Notes: generated by a model from the sequence alone, not told the origin. DNA of 64,000 nucleotides from Pegoplata infirma (GCA_963921195.1 OY992537.1:126688694-126752693), one strand, 5' to 3'. Positions 10,972 through 22,760 are shown, counted from the stretch's first letter. Numbers and translations: made by a program.

Positions 10972-12501
10972 CATAGATGGGACTAATTAATTAAAGGGAC
11001 CAATTAATTGATGGTTTAATTACCATTTAATTGATGTCAATGGTAATGAAATTTTTTTCATTACAATTGGTTGTATCAATTGTACCAATTAAATTACTAA
11101 TCAATTTAATTACTAATGAAAATTAAAAAACAAATAATTACCATTATTATGGCATCACTTAAAAAAAATAATTGCCATTAGTAAAAGTCGTCACAATATT
11201 GTCAAAATCGTTAATATTTGGAAATATCTGCTGTTTTTTGTTATATTGTGTATTAGTTTTCCACATTTTATAAACCAAACACACGTTGATTGCCTTTTGT
11301 ATAACACAATATTTGAATTTTTATTTGCGTTTTGTTTTTTGTCTTTGACATTTTCATATTTTTTTGAAAAACATACTTTGATGTTTAAATTTTTAACTTT
11401 TCAAAAAAACAAAAATGTGCAAACCAATGGTTTTGAAACCAATTATAATTGGTGTTTTTCAACAATTAGTGCATTTCATTACCATTAGTAATTATTTTTT
11501 CAATTAAAAAAATTTAATTACCATTAAATGGTAATGAAATTATTTTCATTACCATTGATATGAACCAATGGTAATTAATAGGGCAAGTACTTTCATGCAT
11601 CTAAAAAACGAAAATATGTGCCTATAATATGCGTCTAAAAATCCAAAATATGCACTAAAAACTTCAAAAATATGCATCTAAAAATTATTTTTTTTACTAA
11701 AAAAATAATTTGTCAACATAAATTAGGATCTGTCAAATACTTTGAAACCCTCGACAATTCTTAAACATTTTTTATTGAGTGGAACAATTTTTAATTAGCA
11801 AAATATTTTTTTGCAAGAAGTTTTTTCTTTGAGTCACCAAATATTTCTGAAGAAAAAAATTTTATAAAAGAAAAAGAATATTTATTTTTCAATACTTTTT
11901 GTTCTTTATTCTAAAAAAAAATATTTTTAAAATATTTTTTTTCCCTTTTTTCAGAGTTTTACGATTTTTAAGTCTAAAAATTAACTCAAAATCAAAATAC
12001 CTCACCCTAACTCTAATCAAAATAAAAACGCAATTTTCCTGCAAAAAAATCTTAAATTCGAAAACATTTTTTTCCTACGAATTAGTAAAATGTCTCAGAA
12101 TAGAGACATTTTTAATAGGAAACATTTCTCAGAATCTAAAAATTATACTTTTAGAATCCATTTTCTTTAAAAAATGCGTTAGAATATGATTTTTATAAAT
12201 AAATACATTTTTGTATAAGAAATAGGCGATTGGTTTTGAATTTTCCTAAGGACGTTTTGAAAAAATATTGATGAAATTAAAAAAAATCCAAATTATAAGA
12301 AAATATGCAAAAATATGCATTTATACCAAAATATGCAAAAATATGCAACTACAAATCAATGCCATTTTATTGCAAATTCATTGATTCGGATAGATATTTA
12401 ATTTATGTTATGTTTACAATGCTGAGTAAAAATATGCATTTTCATGAAAGTACTTGCCCTAGTAATTAAATTTCAATGGTAATGAAAAATTCCCATCTAT
12501 G
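10972..12501. mobile_element. hAT-type element, TSD AAATAGAC
   Basis: TIRs are CATAGATGGGA and TCCCATCTATG, with AAATAGAC at 10964-10971 and 12502-12509. Copy 1 of the host element shows the uninterrupted site (reverse complement at 7788-7802), proving the insertion. AATTACCATT/AATGGTAATT motifs are repeated near both ends. It is non-coding. Confidence 0.9.
11579..12461. mobile_element. hAT-type element inside a hAT element, TSD GTAATTAA
   Basis: The 19-bp TIRs TAGGGCAAGTACTTTCATG and CATGAAAGTACTTGCCCTA are exact complements. GTAATTAA flanks at 11571-11578 and 12462-12469. The inside has AATATGCAnnTAAAA repeats as in 1687-2238. The ORF at 11899-12189 is Phe/Lys-rich chance coding. Confidence 0.9.
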
Positions 12502-12530
12502 AAATAGACAAATAATTTTAAAAATAAATT

Positions 12531-12597
12531 TTGGAACAAGCAGTTAGGTGTGGGACTAATAAACTGGAGGTTCCAGGTTCAAATCCAGTTGGGACTA
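12531..12597 (+). ncRNA. tRNA-like module with RNA polymerase III boxes (copy 2)
   Basis: The B box GGTTCAAATCC is at 12576-12586, and an A-box-like GCAGTTAGGTGTGGG lies about 33 bases upstream. It is nearly identical to copy 1, so the module belonged to the element before it spread. Confidence 0.5.
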
Positions 12598-12954
12598 AAA
12601 AAGGCCAAAAGTTTTTTCTAAATATGAGAAAGCTAATTTATAAAGGAAAATGGATAAAAGTAAAAACTAAAGGAAATACTAAAATTTTTTGTATTTTCGC
12701 ATGACCTATGTCAGACATTTCCCCAAAGAAGTCTTAGGTGACAAGTCCCCAAAAGGTCAGCTCTGACAACTGCTGACTTTGAGTGAGGACATTTTGAAAA
12801 TTTGTATGAAACTGTCCTCAACCCAGTACATAGAGATGTCTTGTGGATGTTAGGTGTGACTCTGACATGTCACCGCTCCGTCACTGAGGATGGCTCGAAG
12901 ACGTTGCCAACTGGGTTTTTCTGCTGATTGGACAGAGAATTTATTTTGAGTGTA

Positions 12955-13404
12955 CCAACGAAAATTTTAAATTTACCAAAGAAAATTTTTAATTTACAAA
13001 AGAAAATTGTAATTGTACCATTTTTTTTTGTAAATTTTCTAACTGCAGATAACAAACATTTTACCAATTAAATAGTTACTTTACAATTTTTCGACGCAAG
13101 CAGCGATTTTTTTGATAAGGTCTTTAGAAGCTCAGTGGTCTTCAGTAGACAAGTCTTTTTTAAGTTGTCATTCTTTTAAAGCTCTTATTGTAGCACATAT
13201 TCAAAATACACACATGTATGTTTTCCTAACACACACATAAAAACATAAGAGATTCTTTTGAACGCACATAAACAAACAAAGAAATGTATATTTGTAACTC
13301 ATACAAACGTATTTTTGGGGTTTTTGGCAACAACAAAATATTTATGGACATGTTTATTTGTGTTAACATTAGGGGGGAACATAAAAGTTCATAGAGTGGT
13401 ACAC
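12955..13404. other. Non-coding stretch
   Basis: AT-rich. Near the left end AATTTACCAAAGAAAATT repeats loosely. No gene seen. Confidence 0.4.
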
Positions 13405-13609
13405 TTACAAGGGAAGTATCTCAACCCTTACAAACCGATTTGCCTGAAACTTAAAATATATATAAAAGATACAATTTTAAGGTTGGGGTGTCTCGGCCTT
13501 CGGCCATATCAGTGTTTCAAAATTTCGTTGTCTCCTTATGAAACATTGTGGACCTCCGGGTAAATTTCGATAACTCCCGAACTAACAGGAATATATAGAG
13601 CAAAAATAT

Positions 13610-15158
13610 CCCAGCAAAACTTTGGTAATGGGTAGTGATTATATAACACATTACCAGGTAATGTATATACCTTATTTGTAGCATTATTTTAGGATGTCTT
13701 ACCAAACATTTGTTCCACAACGTATTATTTTAAAGTGAAAAATAATGCATTACTAATAATTTGCTACGTAATGCATGATTATTGGAAAAATGTATTTCAT
13801 ATTTATTATTTCTAAACATTATATCATGGATGATTTATATTTGGTTACATTATGTATTATTTGAAAGTTTGAAATAATGCATTATTTATAATTAAATGCA
13901 TAATGCATTACAATAACATACAAAATAATTACACTGTGCTACAAATGACCAAAAATAAAATATGCAGGGGTTCTCATATGAAAATTCGGGTTGGTTGGTG
14001 TCCATAGAGTACTGATATACTCATAGTTTTTCTGGATCACTTCGTTAAGTACGTTTTTTATTGGCAAATGTGTTTAAAAACGCCAATTCTTAAATTACAA
14101 CTTTAAAAAATTATTACTTTGTTAGTTTGCAACCGATTTTCGACTTTATGGATTTTTTTGAAAGGTATAAGTCTTACCTTTTAAACAAAACAAAAATATT
14201 AAAACTCGATCAAGAATTGGCTGAGCTACGATCGTTTAAGTTAAAAAAAATCCAATTTTTTGAAAAATTTGTCATATTCTTTATACTCTAAGTTGAAAGT
14301 GCATCATTAAACAATTTGTTTTTTGGTGTTTTGGAAAGCCACTTTACTATACTTTTATACAAAAATAAAAAAAAAAATTGTTTAATGATGCACTTTCAAC
14401 TTAGAGTATAAAGAATATGACAAATTTTTCAAAAAATTGGATTTTTTTTAACTTAAACGATCGTAGCTCAGCCAATTCTTGATCGATTTTTAATATTTTT
14501 GTTTTGTTTAAAAGGTAAGACTTATACCTTTCAAAAAAATCCATAAAGTCGAAAATCGGTTACAAACTAACAAAGTAATAATTTTTTAAAGTTGTAATTT
14601 AAGAATTGCCGTTTTTCAACACATTTGCCAATAAAAAACGTACTTAACGACGTGATCCAGAAAAACTATGAGTATATCAGTACTCTATGGACTCCAACCA
14701 ACCCGAATTTTCATATGAGAACCCCTGCATATTTTTGGTGTAGCACAGTGTTATTTTATAAAAAAATGCATAAGTTTAAACTAGAGATGGGCTCACGACA
14801 AGAAATTTCTAACGACACACACTCACTAGCATATTATATCTACTTACACTCACTTACAATCACGTGAGTAAATTTAATACAAAATTACTTTTTCACTACT
14901 CGTAACACCTTATATATTACGTTCTGGTATGCTATATTATTACTCGTAACCTATAAAATATCATATATTTTACACCTTACTGGTATTCTTCGTTATAAAT
15001 TTATGACTTTTTTTATACCTTACTGGTATTCTATGTGATAATGTGGATGCATTACTTTGAGTCTCATCGCCTGTTAAAATCATCAATGCTGCAATGTATA
15101 AAATAAGAGATCATATACCTTATTTTATACCTTATTTGGTAATCTAAGTTTTGCTGGG
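13610..15158. mobile_element. CCCAGCAAAAC-type element, TSD AT
   Basis: TIRs CCCAGCAAAACTT and its complement (AAGTTTTGCTGGG) are flanked by AT at 13608-13609 and 15159-15160. GGTAATG/CATTACC motifs recur in the left part. A 2-bp AT target is known for ISL2EU-type transposons; the assignment is tentative. Confidence 0.65.
13932..14750. mobile_element. Long-palindrome miniature element, TSD TTA
   Basis: Two arms of about 385 bp are near-perfect complements around a loop of about 60 bp at 14317-14375. The tips are CACTGTGCTACA and TGTAGCACAGTG, flanked by TTA (13929-13931, 14751-14753). A transcript would form a very long hairpin. It is non-coding despite the ORF at 14625-14867. Confidence 0.85.
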
Positions 15159-15442
15159 ATGTGTCGACTTAAATTTAATAAAGATTATTTCATATTCATA
15201 TGGACATCGCAGGTTTATCTCTTCATATAAATACCCCCCAAGATTTACATATTTTCTTGAAAAAAGTATTTAACGAAGCCAAACTCTTACAAGGTTATCA
15301 AACTCATATGTAAACATCATATAGTTTCTTTGAAAGAATATGGCCGATAAGCCGAGACACCCAACCTTAGAATTGTCTCTTTTATATATATTTTACGTTT
15401 CATGCAAATCGGTTCATAAGGGTTGAGATACTTCCCTTGTTA

Positions 15443-15684
15443 GAAGAAAAACTGTGTCGATAAAACTGAACTAACTAACTAAAATCTCTTTATTTTGCAG
15501 ATTTTTTAGAAATATTTAGTTATATTACCGAAGAACGTTTAAACGGGTGGACCGGTTTGCGGTCTACCCGGGTAACTGATCCTTACCGTAGGCTCTAATT
15601 TGAATCATTTATAAAAATTATTGATATAAGCTAAAGGAAGAAAAAAATTATGAATTAATATCTGCAAAACTAGAAAAATTCTAA
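15443..15684. other. Non-coding spacer
   Basis: No gene or repeat recognised. Confidence 0.35.
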
Positions 15685-15686
15685 GA

Positions 15687-15932
15687 TCACAAGTAAAAAT
15701 GTAAAGGATCAGTACTGATCCTAAAAATGGATCGCTAAGATTAGATCAGTTTTAATCGGATGAAATTGTATCCGTCCGATTAAAACTGATATAATCTTAG
15801 CGATGCATTTTTCGGATCAGTACTGATCTTTCAAATTTCGGATCAGTTCTGATATTACTCGGATCAGTACTGATCTTTTAAGACTCGGATCAGATGTGAT
15901 ATATAAGAATTTACCTAAACATTTTTACTCGG
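15687..15932. mobile_element. Small AAGTAAAAATGT-type element with TCAGTACTGATC palindromes
   Basis: The ends CAAGTAAAAATGT and ACATTTTTACTCGGG resemble the tips of R1/R2. Inside, GATCAGTACTGATC-type palindromes occur three times, and ATCAGTTTTAATCGGA is mirrored by TCCGATTAAAACTGAT as a hairpin. Confidence 0.6.
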
Positions 15933-15939
15933 GATATGA

Positions 15940-16275
15940 AAAAAATCTTTAAAAAGAAAAAAAAGATTATTAAAATATTTGCAGAATCTGATACTTTTTT
16001 TATAGGAAAATGTTGCAGAATCGAAGTCTTTTTCTAGGGGAAAAAGATAAAAATATATTGGGGAAAAAGATATCAGAATCGTAGACTTTTTCTTTGGGAA
16101 AAATATATTGGTATCTGAGACTTTTTTATGGCAGTTTTTCAATAGGAAATTGTCACAGAATGTGTTACTTTTTCTATAGGAAAAAATCTAGAATCTAAGA
16201 ATTTTTCTATAGGAAATTGTCACAGAATGTGTGACTTTTTCTTTAAAAAAATGTTGCAAAATCTAAGACATAAAA
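15940..16275. repeat. Degenerate relic of the 35-bp palindromic satellite
   Basis: AGAATCTGAGACTTTTTCTATAGG-like units, heavily mutated, recur several times. They match the array at 62890-64000. Confidence 0.55.
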
Positions 16276-16280
16276 ATGTT

Positions 16281-16765
16281 TTGGTCTAAAGGTCTATGTC
16301 TATAATCAGTCTTGGATGACGACTACAACATTCTTAATAATTTTCATATGACTTTTTTTTGTTGTCGAAGTTTCAAAAACAGTTTCTATACAATTAAGTG
16401 CTTCCCTAATCAACCTTTTACTAGTCTCACTTCTTATACATATGCAAAAGATGAACGATAAACGCTATTAAAACATATTGTTTCATGGCGTTTGTTCACT
16501 AATTTTACAAAAACCAAATATACAAACCTTTAGAGAACATTTGGGTGGACAGCGGGTTTGAAAGGCACAGGATGTACTTGAAAAGCCAACATGTAGAATT
16601 GTATACAAATTTTATGAGGTTTTAGACCTCAATTGCCCAAACTACACAAACTGAACTATTCTCCAGTCCACCACTACACCGTTTCCAATAACACTACGAT
16701 TCAACATTTATTCAATCAATTTTGAAGATTACCCCGTAAATAAAAAAATTATTATATGTCATCAA
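16281..16765. other. Non-coding stretch
   Basis: Less repetitive than its surroundings. No ORF or motif recognised. Confidence 0.35.
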
Positions 16766-16769
16766 AAAT

Positions 16770-17150
16770 TAACTTGGATCCGATATTTTTCAAATTACAA
16801 TTGATTTTTCTGGAATTAAAATTGATGTTTTTCAAATTACAACTAATCTTTTTAAAAACACAATTGATATTATTCGAAATACACTTGATATTTTTCGAAT
16901 TCAAATAAATATTTTTCAAAATAAAATGGAACGATTTCGAATTACAATTAATCTTTTGCGAATTACAATTGATTTTTTTCGGAATCCGAATCTTTTTCGA
17001 ATTACAATTGGAATTTTCAAACTATAAATGGAATATTCGAATTATAAATAAAATCTTGTAACTACAAATGGAATCTTCTAATAACAATTGGAATCTTCGA
17101 ATTACAAATGAAACCTTCGAATAACCATTGATCTTCTGAAAATTACCAAA
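16770..17150. repeat. Minisatellite of ATTACAATTGAT-type units
   Basis: About 15 degenerate units of 20-26 bp centred on GAATTACAATTGATnTTTTC. This is the same family and orientation as the right half of the array at 51330-52450. Confidence 0.7.
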
Positions 17151-17772
17151 CACACAAAGAAAATTGAGTAAACATAATGGAGAAAATAGATGACCTTGAA
17201 CTAGAATAAACTCTTTTTCATTGAAAATTATTAAACATTTTATTAAAAATAATGGCGATTTATTTTAATTGTATTTTTCCAACGCTGGCAATAGTGTAAT
17301 TCAACTGAAAAAAGCTTAAAATATAGAATCCGATTTATTTAAAACAAAAAAAAGAAACAAATGGCTTTGTAGGCATGAGTTCTGTGAGGGTCATACATAG
17401 AAAAGTAAAACATATTTGCAAATGGTAACAAATACACAGAAAGTTTGAAAATTTTGATTGCATGCATTTGATAGAAAAATTGCGTTTACTACTACTGCTG
17501 CCAATGATGATGATCATGACGATAATCAAAATGTATGTAAAATACCAGAACTAAACGTGCGTGGACATTAGACTGGCATTTTTTTATTAGATATTATATT
17601 TTCGGCAGCTATTGTCTCACTTAAAAATAAAACATTTCCTACTTAAATTTGGACGAAAAATGGACGCCAAAATAGTTTATTGATTTTCCCAAAAAATAGT
17701 ATAATTTTACTAAAAGTTGGGAAAATGGATTAACTACGTTAAACCAAATTTAGTTCATATACTCCTACAATG
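17151..17772. other. Non-coding stretch
   Basis: No transposon family recognised. Short GAT/GAC runs at 17495-17525 and no supported ORF. Confidence 0.35.
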
Positions 17773-17780
17773 GAATTTAT

Positions 17781-18198
17781 TAGGGATGTCGCGAATAGTG
17801 TATTCGGCATTTTACCGAATATTTACTATTCGGTATTCGGTTGGAACCGAATACGAATATTTGCCGAATAATTTAATTATTCATACGCCTGTATTTTATC
17901 TATGTAAAATATTAAAAAAGTATCAGACTAAAAGACAACGACGCTGTTGTTGACACTATTTGTTCTGGCACCTTAGCAATTCCAATTTAAATCAAGTGTT
18001 CAAGTGTTTTTGTATAAAAAAACAAACTGAAATGACTAAAAAAAAGAGTGAAACTTTAATAAAAAGTGTTTTTTTAACTAATTTAAATTTTGCCGAATAT
18101 TCGGCAAACTGTTGACGAATATTTATTTAACCGAATATTCAAAAAACTTGCCGAATATGCCGAATACCGAATAGTGACGAATATTCGCGACATCCCTA
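17781..18198. mobile_element. hAT-type miniature element, TSD GAATTTAT
   Basis: The 17-bp TIRs TAGGGATGTCGCGAATA and TATTCGCGACATCCCTA are exact complements. GAATTTAT flanks at 17773-17780 and 18199-18206. CCGAATATTC motifs are clustered near both ends. It is 418 bp and non-coding, so the ORF at 17717-17953 is chance. Confidence 0.92.
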
Positions 18199-18206
18199 GA
18201 ATTTAT

Positions 18207-18442
18207 CAATTTTTTTCTTTAAACGTGGCGCCTTCTTCATAAGTAAGGTCCCCCTTAAGGCATTGTCATACCCTATAAAACTCGGTGGTACAAGGTTAGG
18301 TAAGGTTTAATGGGTGTCCGCCATTTGGCGAATTCACTCGGAAGCCAGCAGGCCAATTGTGATTTCCTTAACTGTTATTTCCCTACTCCCCCTATGTTAT
18401 GAAGTTACAAAAAAAAAATCTTCTAAAACCATCCCGATTCTC
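18207..18442. other. Unassigned repeat-like spacer
   Basis: More GC-rich than average (GGTGTCCGCCATTTGGCGAA). It may be the untranslated part of a non-LTR element, but no coding motif supports this. Confidence 0.3.
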
Positions 18443-18724
18443 TAACAAGGGAAGTATCTCAACCCTTATGAACTAATTTTCCTGAAACTTAAAATATATA
18501 TAAAATAGACGATTTTAAGGTTGGGGTGTCTCCAGCGACGTATCCAGGAATTTGAAAAGGAGGGAGCACAACTTAAAAAAATTGTTTGTCATCGCCCTTT
18601 TATATTTATTTTTAACTAGGACTACCCCCTCCCCCAATCAGGATTTTATCGTGATTTTTGTTATCAAAAAATGTCGAGACAATCTTTGTTCAGGAAAAAT
18701 GTTTGAATCAACGAATTTTAATTT

Positions 18725-19339
18725 AAACAAGTAAAAAAGTTAAATTCGGCCTTGCCGAATGTAGTGATACCCTCCACAAAAAAACTTTATTTAAAAGGAA
18801 AATTACTTTAGAAAAAAAAAAAAAATTTTTGAAAAAAAAAATTTCCGCGAAAAAAATTTTGGTAAAAAAAAAATTCGCGATTTTTCTATTTTTTTGTCAA
18901 AAAATATGTTCGTACTTGTTTAAATACCATTGGTGTTCAATTATTTTCACATATGTCAACCAGAAGCCGAATTAAAGCATTTTGTATTTTTAGGTTATGT
19001 TGAATGTACTGAAATTTTTGAGGTGTGCTTACATTTTCGTTCATAACTTTTGAACCGCTGAACCGATATCGCTCAAATGCAATACCAAACTTCTCGGGAG
19101 AACTTCCAATAAATGTGTTAAGTTTCAGTCATCTCTGTGCAATATTTTGTCCGCGACAGCATTTTCAACAGACAGACAGACGGACAGACGGACAGACGGA
19201 CATCGCTAGAATGTCTTAAAATCGATTGGGCATCATGAATATATATACTTTATGGGGTCCCAGATCGATATTTCGATGAGTTACAAACAGAATGACAAAC
19301 TTATATATACCCTCTTTCACTAAGTGGAGGGTATAAAAA
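18725..19339 (-). mobile_element. DINE/Helitron-like element, subfamily C
   Basis: On the minus strand: TATACCCTCCACTTAGTG, CATTCTGTTTGTAACTC, ATTCTAGCGATGTCCGTC, then a GGTATCACTAC end, the hairpin ATTCGGCAAGGCCGAAT and TTACTTGTTT. About 615 bp and complete at both ends. Confidence 0.75.
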
Positions 19340-19789
19340 CTAAATTTTTGATGAATGCCAAATTCTCAATGTCTGCCAAATTCTCAGATTTAGAGATTTT
19401 TTTAAGAAACGGTTCTTGGGAACAATATGTAACCTACAAGTGTCACCATAAGAAATGTTACATTGGCATTGGTATTTGCAATAAATATCAAAATCTTCGA
19501 TTAAGCACTTTTTGCAAAAATCCATTGAATTGAAAAAAATTAGAATTTTTTTCCTAAATCAGAATATATGAACTAAATAGACTTTTACCTCCCTATTACC
19601 AAACTTTTCAAGCGTATGGCTTTTTTCCTACGTTTGCGTTCGTTATATCGAACGAGCCTTTTTGTGGATCTAAAGCTACGTATTCGTAAGTTATCGCGTT
19701 CCATTTTCGAAACATTGAAGTTTGAAGACTTAAAAAAAAATATTTTTATTGCTTCACGCAAGAGTTATAACTGAGATCCATATGAAAAA

Positions 19790-19900
19790 ATGTATTAGAA
19801 TCTAAAAATGTTTCTATAGAAAAAACTTTTCAGAATCTGAGAATTTCCAATAGAAATAATATATCAGATTTACATATAGAAAAAATCTCTTAGAATTTTA
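19790..19900. repeat. Short relic of the 35-bp palindromic satellite
   Basis: AGAATCTAAAAATGTTTCTATAG and two further mutated units are recognisable. Confidence 0.45.
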
Positions 19901-19966
19901 AATGTAGTTTTAAAATTTTTTATAGAAATTTATTTTTATGATCCTGATACATAATTGTTATTAGAT

Positions 19967-20531
19967 CCCTGCAAACAAAACGATACGACATCGATTCGTC
20001 GGTTGTATTGCCGATACGATAAATGGTATTGCGGCAATTATCGAATTCGTATCGCCGGCGATACATCTTTCGGGAGAAACTGTTACCCGACGGCAATACA
20101 TCCCGGCGATACGAAAACGATTCGTCTTGGCGATACAAGGGCAATATCGCCAGATAGTCGTATAAACGAAAAATAATAGATTTATTATTTTTTTCATTCA
20201 TATTTTGGTCATATTAACAGGACTAAAAACATTTGCATTCATCTGAAAAATATATCCGCAACATTTGCTGAATTTTTTATATTATTTGTGTTTTTCGGCC
20301 AAATTTATATTCTTTCAAAGATTTCTTATTGTAATTGATAAATTATTTTATTTTAAATGACAAAGAAATAAAAATTTTCAATATTTTTTTTTTTTGTTTA
20401 TCGCCAAAATATCGTTCGTATGAGAAAACGGCGATATAATAAAAATACTACTTTGATTTTTTATTGAAATGATAAATTTTCGTATCGCCGCAACATCTTT
20501 TCGACGATATATCGCCCTATTGTTTGCAGGG
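19967..20531. mobile_element. CCCTGCAAACAA-type miniature element
   Basis: TIRs CCCTGCAAACAA and TTGTTTGCAGGG are exact complements, flanked by AT (19965-19966, 20532-20533). CGATACG/CGGCGATA motifs crowd the left half. The overlapping short ORFs on both strands are shadows of these motifs. Confidence 0.7.
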
Positions 20532-20844
20532 ATAAAACCAATATTTTGTGTTTTTAAACATATTTATAGAAATGACTTTTTATTTAATTTTTCAAAAAAT
20601 TATTTATTAAATTTTTAAATCGAAAAGGGGGGGGCACGTGCCCCCTGTGCCCACCCCCTGTATACGTCCATGGGTGTCTCGGCTTATCGGCCATATCAGT
20701 GTTTAAAAATTTTTGAACCATGTTTTGAACCCCTAAATTCCTAACCTTAGAATTGTCTCTTATTTATATATTTTAAGTTTCAGGCAAATCGGTTTATAAG
20801 GGTTGAGATACTTCCCTTGTAAGATATTTTGCTAAAGAAGTCAA

Positions 20845-22760
20845 TGAGACATCTTTAAGGCCATCGAAAAATGTTTGCCTCGGACTTCGATCTAAAAGCA
20901 CCAGTCATACCCACACACGTCAATCGTTGTACCTTCTGCAGGTTTCCCAGATATGATTTCTTATTGACAGCTTTCCACCACGGGAAGGTACCATAGGCTA
21001 GTGCATAATATACGGTTTTAGACCCAACCTTCTTTAGAAAGTTCTCTGCAGGTGTAAAAAGCACATAACGACTGTTTCATCCTTTCTTCTGTATTCTATT
21101 CCAAGAACGCTTGAAGTACAAGATCACGCCCAGGTGTTTCGACTCATTATATAGTTCCAGGGTGATTCCATATAATTGGGGAGTAACACACCTTATTATC
21201 TTACAAGGGAAGTCTCCCTGGTGTCGCCCTCCGATCTTCATGAAATTTGGATATGTTGTTAAGAACGAAAATTAATTAGACACGTATTTTTTTAGCGGCC
21301 AAACTCATTTTTAGGGGGGGTCGATTTGTATGAGGGGAAATTTACCTTTTTCAGTTTTTTTACGATTTACGACTATTTTAACAAAATTAATATGGGCATG
21401 TGTAGTATCAGATTAAAGGTAACAAAACAAACAATTATTAACAAAAATGTCCTAAAATTTTGGTATTTTACTCAATATGACGAAAAGTTGTGTATGTTTG
21501 GACACGTTTTTAGCACACGTAGAAGGTTTTCCAAAGACCTTTCATTTGGTATGTAACATGACAAGGTTTCTTTGTATAATATAGGAGATAAAAGAAAAAA
21601 ACTGAAAAATGGCCTTGTCGTCCCCCCTCCTTTTTACCCCCTAAATATGAATTTGGGTCGCTAAACAAAATACGTGTCCCTTTATTTTTTCTGATCTACA
21701 AAATAAAACCAATTCCATAAAGATCCGCGGGTGACACTAGGGAGACTTCCCTTGTTAGTCCTTTTTGTGAACAAGATCGGATATTTCGGGATTATCTCTC
21801 ACACCGTTGTGCTTTGTCCACGTCGTGAGTATCTTTAGCACTGATTCCATGAGTTCGCTAATCGTTGGTAAAACTTACCCTTAATTAGGATCACAACGTC
21901 ATCAGCGTTTGACATTATTGGACGCGCCTTCCAAGTTTAAGGATGACGCCAAAACATACTCCTTTTTGTGAAGAGTATCCTCAATCAGACCGACAACAAC
22001 ACTTAAAACCATCACTACAGACCTTCTCTTAGGACGGGCATGTTGAGCCCTGCTGAAGTTGTCTGATGCAATTGTACTTCTCTCATTTACTAATCTTTTC
22101 AATGTTTCCAATTAAAACAATAACAGACAGATAAGTATGTAGTCCTTTGCAGTACTGTGGTTTATCTTTCTCGCTTTCGAAATAAAAGCCACTCTTACAT
22201 CCCTCCATTCGGAGGGTATATACCCTGATACCAAGCTACCCTGCCAGAGTGACGGAAATATGCTCTGCCAAATTAAAGGGAATTAAGAAACGGACCGACC
22301 ACGTAATCGTGCGTTCCTCCACCATTGTTTTGATGAATTAATTAATCGGAATTGCTGTACCCAAGAGAATTTCTCTATTCGACTCATCACCACATACGGG
22401 GAAATGGGTATCCATCCGAAGTTCAATGGTTTCTTGACTACTCTCTGAGAAAAATCCATCTGGTTTATTATGAAACATCTGGTGCACTAAGGTCTTTGGG
22501 AAGAACCTAACGGAGTCTATCTACTTCCGTAGAAAATGAACCAAGATTCTCTTTTTCGCCTTCCGGGTTTGTTTTTAACAGCATAAAAACTGAGACCATA
22601 ATTTTTTCAGTCTTCCGCCCTGTTATCTCTTTTTTCCTTATTGAAGATTTCCATACTTTCTGTTCTGTGAAGCTTAAGCTCCGGTTTCCACTACGCTTGG
22701 TAGATCTTCTTTGAAGGCAAGCGCTCCGGACAGGATTTCAGAATAGCATTCCTAAGGGGG
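20845..22760 (-). pseudogene. Degraded non-LTR retrotransposon reverse transcriptase
   Basis: Read right to left on the minus strand, conserved reverse-transcriptase blocks appear in order but in shifting frames with stops. Near 22235 is WRDVRVAFISKARK, the fingers block usually written W..VRV.FI.K.GK. Around 21905-22080 come QHARPKRRS and LNLEGASNNV, the latter matching the motif A region whose catalytic Asp is here Asn. At 20855-21064 follow ALAYGTFPWWKAVNKKSYL and KVQRLTCVGMTGAFR, the post-catalytic thumb segment. The middle of the domain, including the (Y/F)xDD site, is missing. A 551-bp CAAGGGAAGT element (21204-21754) lies between the blocks. It is inactive; the family is Jockey/R1/I-like by motif style. 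Confidence 0.75.
21204..21754. mobile_element. CAAGGGAAGT-type element 3, TSD TTA
   Basis: TIRs begin CAAGGGAAGTCTCCCTGGTG and differ by one base over 22. TTA flanks at 21201-21203 and 21755-21757. Only the first ten or so bases match elements 1 and 2, so it is a separate subfamily with a common tip. The ORF at 21326-21556 is chance. Confidence 0.85.

Larger units (their letters stand above)
10665..12913 (-). mobile_element. 711-bp inverted-repeat element (copy 2, inverted), split by a hAT insertion
   Basis: It runs CAGTTGGAAAA to TTGCCAACTG and is the reverse complement of 7390-8100. Subtracting the hAT insertion and its 8-bp duplication leaves 711 bp, the same as copy 1. Confidence 0.8.
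10067..12952. mobile_element. F: TA-flanked miniature element hosting three nested insertions
   Basis: The 23-bp ends (CACTAAAAAGAAAA... and its complement ...TTTATTTTGAGTG, both reaching CTCTGTCC) agree at 19 of 23 positions and are flanked by TA. CAGCAGATTT motifs recur inside. After removal of the nested 711-bp element, about 640 bp remain. Confidence 0.7.
13408..15439. mobile_element. CAAGGGAAGT-type element 1, TSD TTA
   Basis: Long TIRs of about 95 bp begin CAAGGGAAGTATCTCAACCC and include AAGGTTGGGGTGTCTCGGCC. TTA flanks both ends (13405-13407, 15440-15442). The 3-bp TTA/TAA target fits PIF/Harbinger-like transposons, though the TIR start is not typical and other superfamilies are possible. 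It hosts two further elements. Confidence 0.8.
18533..20672. mobile_element. hAT-type element, TSD GGTGTCTC
   Basis: The ends CAGCGACGTATCCAGG and the complement of CATGGACGTATACAGGG agree at 13 of 17 bases. GGTGTCTC repeats exactly at 18525-18532 and 20673-20680. The host sequence TTGGGGTGTCTCGGC is seen unbroken at 13483. It hosts a DINE-like and a CCCTGCAAAC element, with G/C runs near the right tip. Confidence 0.85.
18446..20819. mobile_element. CAAGGGAAGT-type element 2, TSD TAA
   Basis: It shares the long TIR of the element at 13408-15439. TAA flanks at 18443-18445 and 20820-20822. A 2140-bp hAT-type element interrupts it near its left end, leaving only about 230 bp of its own sequence. 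Confidence 0.8.
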
